Positions 50,253 to 56,534 of a stretch of DNA of 56,569 nucleotides are shown here, piece after piece (positions within the stretch are counted from its first letter, which is position 1; each line of letters begins with the position of its first letter). The notes beneath the pieces are model-generated. The model saw nothing but the letters and a program-made list of their open reading frames with translations. It was not told the DNA's origin and did no database searches. The translations under genes were made by a program, and so were the position numbers. The DNA comes from an uncultured Bacteroidales bacterium (GTDB lineage Bacteria > Bacteroidota > Bacteroidia > Bacteroidales > WCHB1-69): NCBI GenBank assembly GCA_937892025.1, contig CALAVA010000029.1:1-56569 (forward strand). The letters are read 5' to 3'.

Positions 50253-50456
50253 GTCCAATGGTATTAAAAAATTATAATTTTAATTAAAATTTTAATGGGT
50301 ATATTGGAGTTTACTCTCCTAATCGCTAAGTGTGAGATGGAGTATACTCTCCTATCCGTGGTTTTGCGTTCAGCCCCTGTGTAGCATTTAGCCATCCAAT
50401 TATTTAATATGTCAGGATTACTCCGGCGGCGATTTATTCATAACGAAATAATATAC
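50253..50456 (-). other. Leader region with two repeated GGAGAGTAxACTCC hairpins
   Basis: Between the motif at 50457 and the gene at 50223, the minus strand carries two copies of TAGGAGAGTAWACTCCA about 35 bases apart, each a small dyad. A frame of 43 codons starting MAKCYTGAERKTTDRRVYSI (50395 to 50264) crosses them, with RRVYS and RRVNS encoded by the repeats. It may be a long leader, a small RNA or a tiny gene; I cannot choose. Confidence 0.4.
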
Positions 50457-50474
50457 ATCAAAAATTGTGCCAAA
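50457..50474 (-). promoter_or_regulatory. Sigma-54-like promoter motif (TGGCACA-N4-TTG)
   Basis: TTTGGCACAATTTTTGATG on the minus strand, facing the leader region. Confidence 0.65.
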
Positions 50475-50500
50475 CTATTTGGATGGTATAAAAAAAATAT

Positions 50501-50518
50501 GTACGCAAATGCGTATAT
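50501..50518. promoter_or_regulatory. GTACGCA-NN-TGCGTAY palindrome
   Basis: GTACGCAAATGCGTATAT, one of four near-identical copies. It lies just behind the DUF3310 terminator and in front of the next promoter motif. Confidence 0.6.
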
Positions 50519-50525
50519 ACCTATA

Positions 50526-50552
50526 TAAAAAAGGCCCATCTTTCGATAGGCC
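50526..50552 (-). terminator. Intrinsic terminator after DUF3310 gene
   Basis: GGCCTATC/GATGGGCC stem with a GAAA tetraloop, followed by six T on the minus strand. Confidence 0.92.
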
Positions 50553-50580
50553 GCAATAATAAAAAGTATTTCAATTATAA

Positions 50581-51030
50581 TTATTGATTTATGTCAATGG
50601 ATTCATCAAATAATTTTGATTTCAATTCATTTGCTTTTTTAAGATACCATTGTTCCTTGTTGAAATCTTCAAGAAGTTTATTTTTCATTGCTTCAGGTGA
50701 ATCGTTTTTTCCGGGTTTGGTTCCCATTCTCATACGATACTTGTAAGCTGTCATCTTACACCATTCCATTGTAGCTTTTGTTCCCCAAATTTTTTCCATC
50801 ATATCTACGACTTCAACATCATAGTTATTATAATGTTGTGGGTGGTTAACCATTTCATAAGAAGTCTTGTTGTTATTATATGAGCCATTATCTGAAGAGT
50901 GATAATTATCAATAAGTTCTTTTGACTTTTTTATATATTCTAACCATTCGTCAGTCCTTGATGATACATTGGTATTTGAATTAATATGAATATTGTGTTG
51001 TAGCCTGTCGATTAATTTTTTTTCATTCAT
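50581..51030 (-). CDS. DUF3310 phage protein (nucleotide-kinase-like)
   Basis: 149 residues. The DUF3310 core is residues 60-135: MVNHPQHYNNYDVEVVDMME, then MEWCKMTAYKYRMRMGTKPG and FNKEQWYLKKANELK. The family is widespread in phages and has been annotated as nucleotide-kinase-like without proof. An N-terminal ~55-residue extension is Ser/Asn-rich. It lies downstream of the sigma factor gene in the same direction. Confidence 0.82.
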   Translation of the reverse strand: MNEKKLIDRLQHNIHINSNTNVSSRTDEWLEYIKKSKELIDNYHSSDNGSYNNNKTSYEMVNHPQHYNNYDVEVVDMMEKIWGTKATMEWCKMTAYKYRMRMGTKPGKNDSPEAMKNKLLEDFNKEQWYLKKANELKSKLFDESIDINQ

Positions 51031-51150
51031 ATTGTAATTATAATTTTAATTATTATTTTAATAATAGAAGTATGTTTCTTAGTTCAATTTTTACTCTAAT
51101 TCAGACTCTGATTTTAGACTTTCTACGTGTATAATATATAATTTTTAATA

Positions 51151-52044
51151 TTATTTCTCAACTCTTGAATACATTAATTTTAATTTTTTCTCAGCGCTGT
51201 TCTTGAGTTGTCTAATTCTTTCTGAAGTAAGCCCAAGGGCCTCACCAATTTCCTCATTATTGCATGGCTTATTATATTCACCCATTCCGTATGCCATTTT
51301 AATAATAGTAGTTTCACGTTCCGGGAGTTTATCAATGATACGCTGTAACGTATACTTGGTTCCCTCTACTTCTGCTTTGTCAGCATAGTCGTTTTCTACA
51401 TAAGCATACTCAGTGAACTTCTTTGAATTCTCGAAGATGTACGTATCGTCATCAATGCTCTCTGCGGGGTCCTCAATGCGTTCAATCTTAGCTCCGAAGA
51501 TATCATTTCTGTCAGACAGCATAATACCGTAGTTTTCTTTCAGGATACGTTCTACTTCGAAAATATCTGGTTTAACACCATGGAGCCTTAAGTATTCCTC
51601 TTCAATCTTTTTTACCTTGGGCGTGATTCTTGCATTGTTAGCAGGCTTAACCATCAGATTCTCGTCATTCAGGAAATGGTTCACTGCTCTTCTTATATAA
51701 TACTGTGCATATGTGACAAACTTATTACCCTGACTGAGGTCAAAGTTATCAAATGTGTCGTAGAACCCTATGGTCCCAACACTGATAAGTTCCATTAGAA
51801 GTTCATTGTTGTTTTTGGCGTAGCAATTTGCCAAGTCATAGATAAACCTTTGGTGGGCCATTGCAATTTTCTTCTTGATTGCAATCTTTTCTGCTTCAGT
51901 TGCGTCATCTGAATAGTACTTCTCAAGAAGTTCCTTTTCCTCTTCCTTGGTTAATGGCTTGCTAATTGCTCCGTTGATATCCTTCAGATATGCTGAGACG
52001 ATATCATTCTTTTCCCTGATTTTGTTATACTTCTTAACGTTCAT
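51151..52044 (-). CDS. Sigma-70 family RNA polymerase sigma factor
   Basis: 297 residues. Region 1.2-like AYLKDINGAISKPLTKEEEK opens the protein. Region 2 is LISVGTIGFYDTFDNFDLSQ then GNKFVTYAQYYIRRAVNHFL, with the -10-binding aromatic residues. Region 3 follows near 140-170, and region 4 near 235-290 (LPERETTIIKMAYGM, NEEIGEALGLTSERIRQLKN) contains the -35-binding helix-turn-helix. All regions are present, so it should direct host RNA polymerase to phage promoters. It has two TGGCA-N5-TTG motifs of its own upstream. Codon use is less AT-rich than average here. Confidence 0.93.
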   Translation of the reverse strand: MNVKKYNKIREKNDIVSAYLKDINGAISKPLTKEEEKELLEKYYSDDATEAEKIAIKKKIAMAHQRFIYDLANCYAKNNNELLMELISVGTIGFYDTFDNFDLSQGNKFVTYAQYYIRRAVNHFLNDENLMVKPANNARITPKVKKIEEEYLRLHGVKPDIFEVERILKENYGIMLSDRNDIFGAKIERIEDPAESIDDDTYIFENSKKFTEYAYVENDYADKAEVEGTKYTLQRIIDKLPERETTIIKMAYGMGEYNKPCNNEEIGEALGLTSERIRQLKNSAEKKLKLMYSRVEK

Positions 52045-52072
52045 AATATAAAATTATTTTTGATTTACGTCT

Positions 52073-52089
52073 TATCAAATATCGTGCCA
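52073..52089 (-). promoter_or_regulatory. Sigma-54-like promoter motif (TGGCACG-N4-TTG), sigma gene proximal
   Basis: TGGCACGATATTTGATA on the minus strand, about 30 bases before the sigma factor ATG. Confidence 0.65.
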
Positions 52090-52155
52090 TAAATGCAAAT
52101 TTCAATTAAATTTTTAATTTTTTTTGAAACAGCATAAAAGTAACGCTACAATATA

Positions 52156-52174
52156 GAGCAAAAATTATGCCAAA
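52156..52174 (-). promoter_or_regulatory. Sigma-54-like promoter motif (TGGCATA-N4-TTGC), sigma gene distal
   Basis: TTTGGCATAATTTTTGCTC on the minus strand. It is the only site that carries the full TTGC of the sigma-54 -12 element. It lies between the upstream terminator and the proximal site. Confidence 0.65.
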
Positions 52175-52192
52175 CTAATCAATTTAAAGAAA

Positions 52193-52233
52193 AAAAAGTG
52201 CCGGAATAGGACTTGAAGACTATACCGGCAAAA
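52193..52233 (-). terminator. Intrinsic terminator
   Basis: GCCGGTATAG/CTATTCCGGC arms around a ten-base loop and an eight-base T run on the minus strand, after the gene ending at 52259. Confidence 0.88.
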
Positions 52234-52258
52234 CAGATACACATTATGTTCCACGTAT

Positions 52259-52525
52259 TTAAAATAACGACTTGTTCTGAACAAGAGGCCCGTGGAAGCC
52301 CATGGGATGGTATCGGTTGATACACTCCACCACTGCCTTAATTTTTTTGAGATAGAGGGAAAGACAGAAGGCCTCTTTGACTACTCCATCCATTAAAACG
52401 GTGGGTTTTCCATCAGGAAAATCATAAAAACAGAAAGCGAGAAAGACATTTCCGCGCTGTTTACTTTCCAAGGTTTTCACGCCCAAGTCTCTGCGCTTGA
52501 TAAAGGGCTTATTGGTTAGAGCCAA
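52259..52525 (-). CDS. Hypothetical protein
   Basis: 88 residues, basic, unrecognised: NKPFIKRRDLGVKTLESKQR, then a beta-rich middle (GNVFLAFCFYDFPDGKPTVL). Base composition is richer in G+C than that of neighbours. It ends at a strong terminator. Confidence 0.6.
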   Translation of the reverse strand: MALTNKPFIKRRDLGVKTLESKQRGNVFLAFCFYDFPDGKPTVLMDGVVKEAFCLSLYLKKIKAVVECINRYHPMGFHGPLVQNKSLF

Positions 52526-52627
52526 AATTTATTTGGCATCACCTGTGCTGAGGCTTGGAGATAGCACTTTCTACTATTTTTTTGTGATTGCATGAATAGT
52601 AATAATTGCTGTACGCTTTCTTCAGAG

Positions 52628-52699
52628 TAGCGGGGGGAGGACTCGAACCTCCGACTTCCAGGTTATGGGCCTGACGAGCTGCCTCTGCTCTACCCCGCA
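52628..52699 (-). tRNA. Initiator tRNA-fMet (CAU)
   Basis: Cloverleaf with acceptor TGCGGGG/CCCCGCT in which T1 and T72 do not pair, the key initiator feature. D arm is GAGC/GCTC; anticodon stem TCAGG/CCTGG has loop CCCATAA (CAT), and the T arm GGAGG/CCTCC has loop TTCGAGT; discriminator A. Position 33 is C instead of the near-universal T, and the usual GGG/CCC run of initiators is AGG/CCT. The AGCTCGTC-type D/anticodon junction resembles bacterial initiators. Confidence 0.85.
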
Positions 52700-52842
52700 T
52701 CAGTTATCAAAGAACAAAAGTTATCAGAAAACATTTTATGACAAACACCATTGTTTTTTAATTAGTTGCTGTTAGTTTTCTTTTTATGTTATAAATATAC
52801 AAACTAATTTTAAAAAAACCAAATTTTTTTGTATTTTTTTTG

Positions 52843-52918
52843 TCCTCCCCATGGGCTCTAACCACGAACTGTATGGATATAAGCCATATGCTCTAACCAA
52901 TTGAGACTTAGAAGAGGA
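52843..52918 (-). tRNA. Degenerate tRNA-Ile-like (anticodon UAU)
   Basis: Acceptor TCCTCTT/GGGAGGA, anticodon stem TATGG/CCATA with loop CTTATAT (TAT) and T stem CGTGG/CCATG can be drawn. The T loop is TTAGAGC instead of TTCGANY and there are two to three extra bases before the D stem. It may be a decaying copy of the tRNA-Ile at 53945 or a functional divergent tRNA. Confidence 0.6.
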
Positions 52919-52926
52919 TTTTAATT

Positions 52927-53328
52927 TTAATTCATATAGAATCCAATCTTTCTATTAAATGGTGTATTACCATCGTAGAAGTCCTTGTAAGCGAATTCAT
53001 ATATATGGCTTCCACTATTTTGCTTGGCTATTACTGTGATAGTATCCTTATCAACGGCCATCATATAGATATTCACGCCACTAAGAGAAATAGAGTCATT
53101 AATCTTTTCCATTGTAAAACAGGAACTTCCATCACCAAGATTAATATGGTATGTGCTGTCATTCAGTCTGTCAACAGCAATGATTGATTCTTGTTCCCAT
53201 TGTTCCTTCCATCTGCTTTCAATTATGGAATCTTTCACGACAATGTATAAAAGAAATCCAACACAAGCAATTCCAATTATAATTAAAATAAGCAATCCTT
53301 TTGATAATGAGTTTCTGTTTTCTTCCAT
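52927..53328 (-). CDS. Membrane-anchored protein
   Basis: 133 residues. A single N-terminal transmembrane helix (residues 10-30, LLILIIIGIACVGFLLYIVV) is followed by a beta-rich exposed domain (DRLNDSTYHINLGDGSSCFT, then GVNIYMMAVDKDTITVIAKQ). No lipobox. It lies within the tRNA cluster. Function unknown. Confidence 0.65.
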   Translation of the reverse strand: MEENRNSLSKGLLILIIIGIACVGFLLYIVVKDSIIESRWKEQWEQESIIAVDRLNDSTYHINLGDGSSCFTMEKINDSISLSGVNIYMMAVDKDTITVIAKQNSGSHIYEFAYKDFYDGNTPFNRKIGFYMN

Positions 53329-53360
53329 TGTTTAAAGTTTTATAATTTCAAATTTTAATT

Positions 53361-53379
53361 ATACAATAATTATGCCAAA
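53361..53379 (-). promoter_or_regulatory. Sigma-54-like promoter motif (TGGCATA-N4-TTG)
   Basis: TTTGGCATAATTATTGTAT on the minus strand, about 35 bases before the start at 53328. Confidence 0.65.
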
Positions 53380-53390
53380 GTTTTAAATAT

Positions 53391-53408
53391 GTACGCAATT
53401 GCGTATAT
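53391..53408. promoter_or_regulatory. GTACGCA-NN-TGCGTAY palindrome
   Basis: GTACGCAATTGCGTATAT, fully dyad-symmetric in the core, seven bases beyond the tRNA-Leu 3' end and directly before the next promoter motif. Confidence 0.6.
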
Positions 53409-53414
53409 TACTTG

Positions 53415-53753
53415 TAGCGGTGGCCGGACTCGAACCGGCACGGGCGCAATGCCCAGAAGATTTTCTTACTACACTTGCTTTTACACAAGCCATCTACTTG
53501 AGATGTTGTAGTCTGGACTATTTCTTCACCATGCAGTGATGTTTAGGTGTCTCGTATATAGTCTCTACGCCATTTTTATTAGAGAGCCATCGCCAAAGAA
53601 TGTGTCACCACATTCGAGGTTTCTGTTTGTTAGCGAGATTCTACATCCCAATATTAATTATCGTTTTCTCCTTTCGGAAAGGATGCACTCTTATTGCGAC
53701 CTTATTGGTCAACTTTCAAAGTCTGCCGTGTCTACCAATTCCACCACACCGCC
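53415..53753 (-). tRNA. tRNA-Leu (UAA) interrupted by a group I intron
   Basis: The 5' exon (53753 to about 53719) gives acceptor GGCGGTG, GTGGAATTGGTAGACAC and CAGACTT. The 3' exon (53464 to 53415) gives AAAATCTTCTGGGC, the variable arm GGGC/GCCC, T arm GCCGG/CCGGC with TTCGAGT, CACCGCT and discriminator A. Joined, the anticodon loop is CTTAAAA (UAA). The acceptor pairs fully with one G-U at 1:72; the anticodon stem has one predicted C-U mismatch. An intron of about 254 bases separates the halves. Confidence 0.88.
53465..53718 (-). other. Group I self-splicing intron within tRNA-Leu
   Basis: About 254 bases inserted in the anticodon loop after a T, with a terminal G, as expected for group I. 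The P7 strands are visible: GTAGAGACTATATACG (R element) and GAAATAGTCCAGAC (S element), where GACTAT pairs with ATAGTC. No homing endonuclease is encoded. Size and position match the tRNA-Leu(UAA) introns of cyanobacteria and plastids (known). Exact splice sites are inferred. Confidence 0.82.
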
Positions 53754-53774
53754 ATTATTTCAAAGAACAAATAT

Positions 53775-53782
53775 GTACGCAT
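53775..53782. promoter_or_regulatory. Half-site of the GTACGCA palindrome
   Basis: ATGTACGCAT without the right arm, directly beyond the tRNA-Val 3' end. Confidence 0.35.
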
Positions 53783-53788
53783 TACTTG

Positions 53789-53863
53789 TGGGAACAGTAG
53801 GATTCGAACCTACGACCCTCTCGGTGTAAACGAGATGCGCTAAACCAACTACGCTATGCTCCC
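53789..53863 (-). tRNA. tRNA-Val (UAC)
   Basis: Complete cloverleaf: acceptor GGGAGCA/TGTTCCC, D arm GCGT/GCGC, anticodon stem TCTCG/CGAGA with loop TTTACAC (TAC), T stem GTAGG/CCTAC with loop TTCGAAT, discriminator A. CCA not encoded. Confidence 0.93.
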
Positions 53864-53913
53864 AAATCATAGAGATAGATGTCTTGCCAAGTCGTTGACT
53901 TACCTCTACTACA

Positions 53914-53943
53914 ATATTATTATTATTATTATTATTATTATTT
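53914..53943. repeat. ATT trinucleotide microsatellite
   Basis: About ten ATT units in the spacer between tRNA-Val and tRNA-Ile. Confidence 0.85.
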
Positions 53944-53944
53944 G

Positions 53945-54018
53945 TCCTCTGGGATGGACTTGAACCACCGACCTTGAAGGTATAAGCTTCCTGCGCTAAC
54001 CAACTGCGCCACCAGAGG
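53945..54018 (-). tRNA. tRNA-Ile (UAU)
   Basis: Acceptor CCTCTGG/CCAGAGG, D arm GCGC/GCGC with AGTTGGTTA, anticodon stem GGAAG/CTTCA (one mismatch) with loop CTTATAC (TAT), T stem GGTGG/CCATC with loop TTCAAGT, discriminator A. It would decode AUA, a frequent codon in AT-rich phages and rarer in hosts. Confidence 0.9.
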
Positions 54019-54029
54019 ATGTGTCTTGT

Positions 54030-54067
54030 AATATATAGATTGCTCTAACCAACTGTGCTACGGGACC
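54030..54067 (-). pseudogene. 5' half of a tRNA
   Basis: GGTCCCGTAGCACAGTTGG then TTAGAGCAATCTATATATT: acceptor 5' strand and complete D arm, but no T arm or 3' acceptor strand. It is a truncated tRNA copy next to tRNA-Ile. The 71 bases up to tRNA-Gly contain the dyads CAACCTATAGGTTG and GTGATAC/GTATCAC. Confidence 0.6.
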
Positions 54068-54138
54068 TTAATAGGTTTTTCGTGATACGGTATCCTAAAA
54101 CAGTTTCGATGTATCACACAAGACCAACCTATAGGTTG

Positions 54139-54211
54139 AGCAGCATAAGGGAATCGAACCCTCACCCCCAGCTTGGAAGGCTGGTATACTAAACCGTTAT
54201 ACGAATGCTGC
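54139..54211 (-). tRNA. tRNA-Gly (UCC)
   Basis: Acceptor GCAGCAT/ATGCTGC, D arm GTAT/ATAC, anticodon stem CCAGC/GCTGG with loop CTTCCAA (TCC), T stem with loop TTCGATT. Discriminator T. It is the first gene of the tRNA cluster behind a promoter motif at 54277. Confidence 0.92.
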
Positions 54212-54276
54212 ATTGTCGGTTTTAAGGAGGCCAAAAACTCTCTTGGCTTTTTACATCCATTTGATTTATCATCAAT

Positions 54277-54296
54277 ATACAAATTTTATGCCAAAA
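54277..54296 (-). promoter_or_regulatory. Sigma-54-like promoter motif of the tRNA cluster (TGGCATA-N4-TTG)
   Basis: TTTTGGCATAAAATTTGTAT on the minus strand, about 65 bases before tRNA-Gly. Confidence 0.65.
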
Positions 54297-54340
54297 TTCA
54301 AATTATAATTAATATTTTTTTTTTAATTTTTTTACAATAG

Positions 54341-54358
54341 GTACGCATTTGCGTCTAT
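54341..54358. promoter_or_regulatory. GTACGCA-NN-TGCGTAY palindrome
   Basis: GTACGCATTTGCGTCTAT, between the broken membrane gene and the promoter of the tRNA cluster. Confidence 0.55.
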
Positions 54359-54637
54359 TGTTGTTCATTCTTGGCTCGTTTTGCCTTGATGGTTTCTCCG
54401 TAGCCGAACAAGAAGTAGAAGTTGTCAATGATATTAGCGATTGCTGACCATTCATAAAGGCCATTGGACGCGCCACCCGCCACAAGGCCAAATCCTGCTC
54501 CTATCAGATAATCAACCCAACCAAGGCCGACACAAAGCACTTTTGGGAAACATAGCCTATTGGCTTACTCTAACTCCGAATAGTGGTAGTCCTACCCTTC
54601 CCCAAATATGTTTAGTCTTTAGTTCTAAGGCTTTCAT
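54355..54637 (-). pseudogene. Small membrane protein gene split by a frameshift
   Basis: From ATG 54637 the frame gives MKALELKTKHIWGRVGLPLF GVRVSQ and stops; one base further the next frame reads ANRLCFPKVLCVGLGWVDYL and IGAGFGLVAGGASNGLYEWS to EQQ at 54355. Joined, it is a continuous small protein with a Gly-rich hydrophobic segment. The shift lies near 54565. It may be decay, a programmed +1 slip or an assembly error. Confidence 0.45.
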
Positions 54638-54714
54638 TTTTGCTTTATAAATAAATAACATAACATTTTTATTTTAATTCAATATAGAGTTGTTAGCAAT
54701 TTTGTTGTTTGATG

Positions 54715-55146
54715 TTAAACTTCAAAAGATTCATACAACATATTCTTTTGGCTGTATGCTTCAATTATAAGAGCCTTGATTGTCTTCCATTGACTAAGGA
54801 ATTCTTCAAGATAGTCATTACGGAAGAACTGACAACGTGCAAAAGCACAAGGTTTCCGCTGCATACTTCCTCGTACAAAAATAGCGGTTTCCGTTGTGGA
54901 CATTGCAATATCGAACCCATTACCATGGCTTCCACATTCAAGGAAAGCCTTACCATTTTCAACGACAAGTTTTACCCAATGATATGGGTTATGACGGCAT
55001 TCAAATTCGCCATCAAGTGTTGGGTAGTTTTCTTCAATCCATCTTGCAACTTTGTTGAAGTTGTCGATAAGAATCGGATTCGATTTGTTTATTAAGTTGG
55101 TTTCGTAAATGTGTGAATCGATTTCGTGATATTCGTAATTTCTCAT
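54715..55146 (-). CDS. Hypothetical protein
   Basis: 143 residues, unrecognised. HNPYHWVKLVVENGKAFLEC near residue 52 and RKPCAFARCQFFRNDYLEEF near 96 are notable, with five Cys in total. Codon use is balanced, unlike the very AT-rich plus-strand genes. Followed by a gene-free stretch of about 75 bases. Confidence 0.65.
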   Translation of the reverse strand: MRNYEYHEIDSHIYETNLINKSNPILIDNFNKVARWIEENYPTLDGEFECRHNPYHWVKLVVENGKAFLECGSHGNGFDIAMSTTETAIFVRGSMQRKPCAFARCQFFRNDYLEEFLSQWKTIKALIIEAYSQKNMLYESFEV

Positions 55147-55194
55147 AATTCGTTAGTTTTAATTTTTAAACAAATTAGTGTCTTTCTTTAACTT

Positions 55195-55374
55195 TTAGTC
55201 TTTTATCTCAGTGTAACCTTGTTCTTTGAGTAGGTCGATAACCATTTGTCTATACACTTTTGTTGGGAAACGCAATGCTTTCCACTCTCCCGTTTCAATA
55301 GTGTACATAATCCACCATTTTGCGCGACTCTTGCTTGGCCCAGAAAATAACTTAAATTTCTTTTGTTTTTTCAT
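55195..55374 (-). CDS. Hypothetical small basic protein
   Basis: 59 residues: MKKQKKFKLFSGPSKSRAKW, then WIMYTIETGEWKALRFPTKV and a helical end. It lies 35 bases behind the TGGCACG motif at 55409. Basic, so nucleic-acid binding is possible; unproven. Confidence 0.6.
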   Translation of the reverse strand: MKKQKKFKLFSGPSKSRAKWWIMYTIETGEWKALRFPTKVYRQMVIDLLKEQGYTEIKD

Positions 55375-55408
55375 AGTGTGTGTGTTTTATTGGTTAGACA
55401 TTAAATTC

Positions 55409-55428
55409 ATATACAACAATCGTGCCAA
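55409..55428 (-). promoter_or_regulatory. Sigma-54-like promoter motif (TGGCACG-N4-TTG)
   Basis: TTGGCACGATTGTTGTATAT on the minus strand, upstream of the gene at 55374; lies partly in a 51-base direct repeat. Confidence 0.65.
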
Positions 55429-55463
55429 GATTACTTTTTGAAGTAACCTTTTATAGATTCTCT
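55413..55463. repeat. 51-base direct repeat, copy 1
   Basis: Identical to 56519-56569. It contains a promoter motif and the last codons (RESIKGYFKK) of the upstream gene. Similarity continues more weakly for about 30 bases on the low-coordinate side. Confidence 0.85.
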
Positions 55464-55691
55464 TGTATAAATCATACAAGCGCCAGAAAAGTGAATAATT
55501 TTCACGCTCTTTTCCCGTTCAAAGATAAACCTGCAAAGGTAGATATGATTGATATGATGATTGATACCGCCTTTGTGCAATTCAATCATATCGCTAATTC
55601 CACTATTAGACACCCACCAACAATCATTGTTTGACTTATAGTGCTTGTTAATTGCATCGTTGATTCTCTTAATTCTTTCAGTTTCTTTCAT
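55431..55691 (-). CDS. Hypothetical protein, member of a duplicated pair
   Basis: 86 residues: ETERIKRINDAINKHYKSNN at the start, CWWVSNSGISDMIELHKGGI near 24 and a RESIKGYFKK end. The same end recurs at the window edge (56535-56569), so a paralogue is probably just outside. A GTACGCA palindrome lies 28 bases upstream. Confidence 0.65.
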   Translation of the reverse strand: MKETERIKRINDAINKHYKSNNDCWWVSNSGISDMIELHKGGINHHINHIYLCRFIFEREKSVKIIHFSGACMIYTRESIKGYFKK

Positions 55692-55718
55692 AGTATTTAA
55701 TTTTAATTGTTGTTAATT

Positions 55719-55736
55719 GTACGCATTTGCGTATAT
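55719..55736. promoter_or_regulatory. GTACGCA-NN-TGCGTAY palindrome
   Basis: GTACGCATTTGCGTATAT, between the stop at 55741 and the ATG at 55691; here no TGGCAC motif intervenes. Confidence 0.6.
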
Positions 55737-55740
55737 TAAT

Positions 55741-56289
55741 TTAAGTCCACGCAAATTGCCAATCCAACTTTTTGAAGGTATCTTTCATTTGAACATACTT
55801 TTCATAGTTAGGCTCATCCTTATCCAAAAGGTTTCGCTGCCCATGTTTGGAAAGTTGGCTAATGGTCATAATGTTAGTTCCGTCATGATGATAGCCATAG
55901 ACAATGACTTCGCCATCCTTAAACTGAACCTTATAATCCAAATAGTCATTTGAAGATTGCAAGGCAAATTTGATAGCCTCGGTCAATGATGTGAAAACCT
56001 GCTCAATGTAGCCTTTTCTATGACCATTCCAAAGGCCAAGGTCAAAGGTAATCATGTAAAATCCATGCTCAGCCTTTGAAAAGTGGAGGTTATCAAAGAA
56101 TGTATCGTAATCAATTTCAGCCTCTTCGTAAACCCAACTCCAATAATCTTCTGAATATTCTTCTGAAGGCTCCATTTCGTTTTCCTTGCACCATTCAAGA
56201 TAGTTTTCATAGGAATAATCTTCATCATATCCTCTTCCACCACTTTGAATTAAGGTGAAGTCCTTTTTATTAAATTCTTGTTTTGCCAT
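55741..56289 (-). CDS. Hypothetical acidic protein
   Basis: 182 residues. The first 75 residues are rich in Asp, Glu, Tyr and Trp (YDEDYSYENYLEWCKENEME, EYSEDYWSWVYEEAEIDYDT), followed by an alpha/beta domain (GFYMITFDLGLWNGHRKGYI). No family recognised. Balanced codon use suggests good expression. Confidence 0.65.
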   Translation of the reverse strand: MAKQEFNKKDFTLIQSGGRGYDEDYSYENYLEWCKENEMEPSEEYSEDYWSWVYEEAEIDYDTFFDNLHFSKAEHGFYMITFDLGLWNGHRKGYIEQVFTSLTEAIKFALQSSNDYLDYKVQFKDGEVIVYGYHHDGTNIMTISQLSKHGQRNLLDKDEPNYEKYVQMKDTFKKLDWQFAWT

Positions 56290-56300
56290 GATTTTAGTTT

Positions 56301-56480
56301 TTAGTTAAGTTCTCCGATTTCGTCAACTTCCATTTCATCACCATCAATGACTTCATTGTTGGTTCCTTCCCAACCACATTCGGGGCAAACATAGTCCGTA
56401 TTTGCGGTTTCGTAATTGTAATTGGATTCGCCTTGAACAAACTCATGGCCACATTCGGGACAATACATTTTCTCTTCCAT
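56301..56480 (-). CDS. Small zinc-ribbon protein
   Basis: 59 residues with two CPECG motifs (MYCPECGHEF at 5-14 and VCPECGWEG near 32-40), a clear zinc ribbon, and an acidic tail. Eleven bases before the next gene. Such mini-ribbons often bind RNA polymerase or nucleic acid; role unknown. Confidence 0.7.
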   Translation of the reverse strand: MEEKMYCPECGHEFVQGESNYNYETANTDYVCPECGWEGTNNEVIDGDEMEVDEIGELN

Positions 56481-56514
56481 AGTGTTATGCTTTTATTGGT
56501 TATACATTAAAACT

Positions 56515-56534
56515 ATATACAACAATCGTGCCAA
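56515..56534 (-). promoter_or_regulatory. Sigma-54-like promoter motif (TGGCACG-N4-TTG)
   Basis: TTGGCACGATTGTTGTATAT on the minus strand, about 40 bases before the start at 56480. Confidence 0.65.

Noticed and set aside
53536..53829. A 97-codon plus-strand frame inside the tRNA-Leu/tRNA-Val region
   Set aside because: It crosses the group I intron and two tRNA genes on the opposite strand; its composition comes from structured RNA, and no protein family was recognised.
54709..55095. A 128-codon plus-strand frame
   Set aside because: It is antisense to the well-formed minus-strand gene at 54715-55146, which has better spacing and codon pattern.
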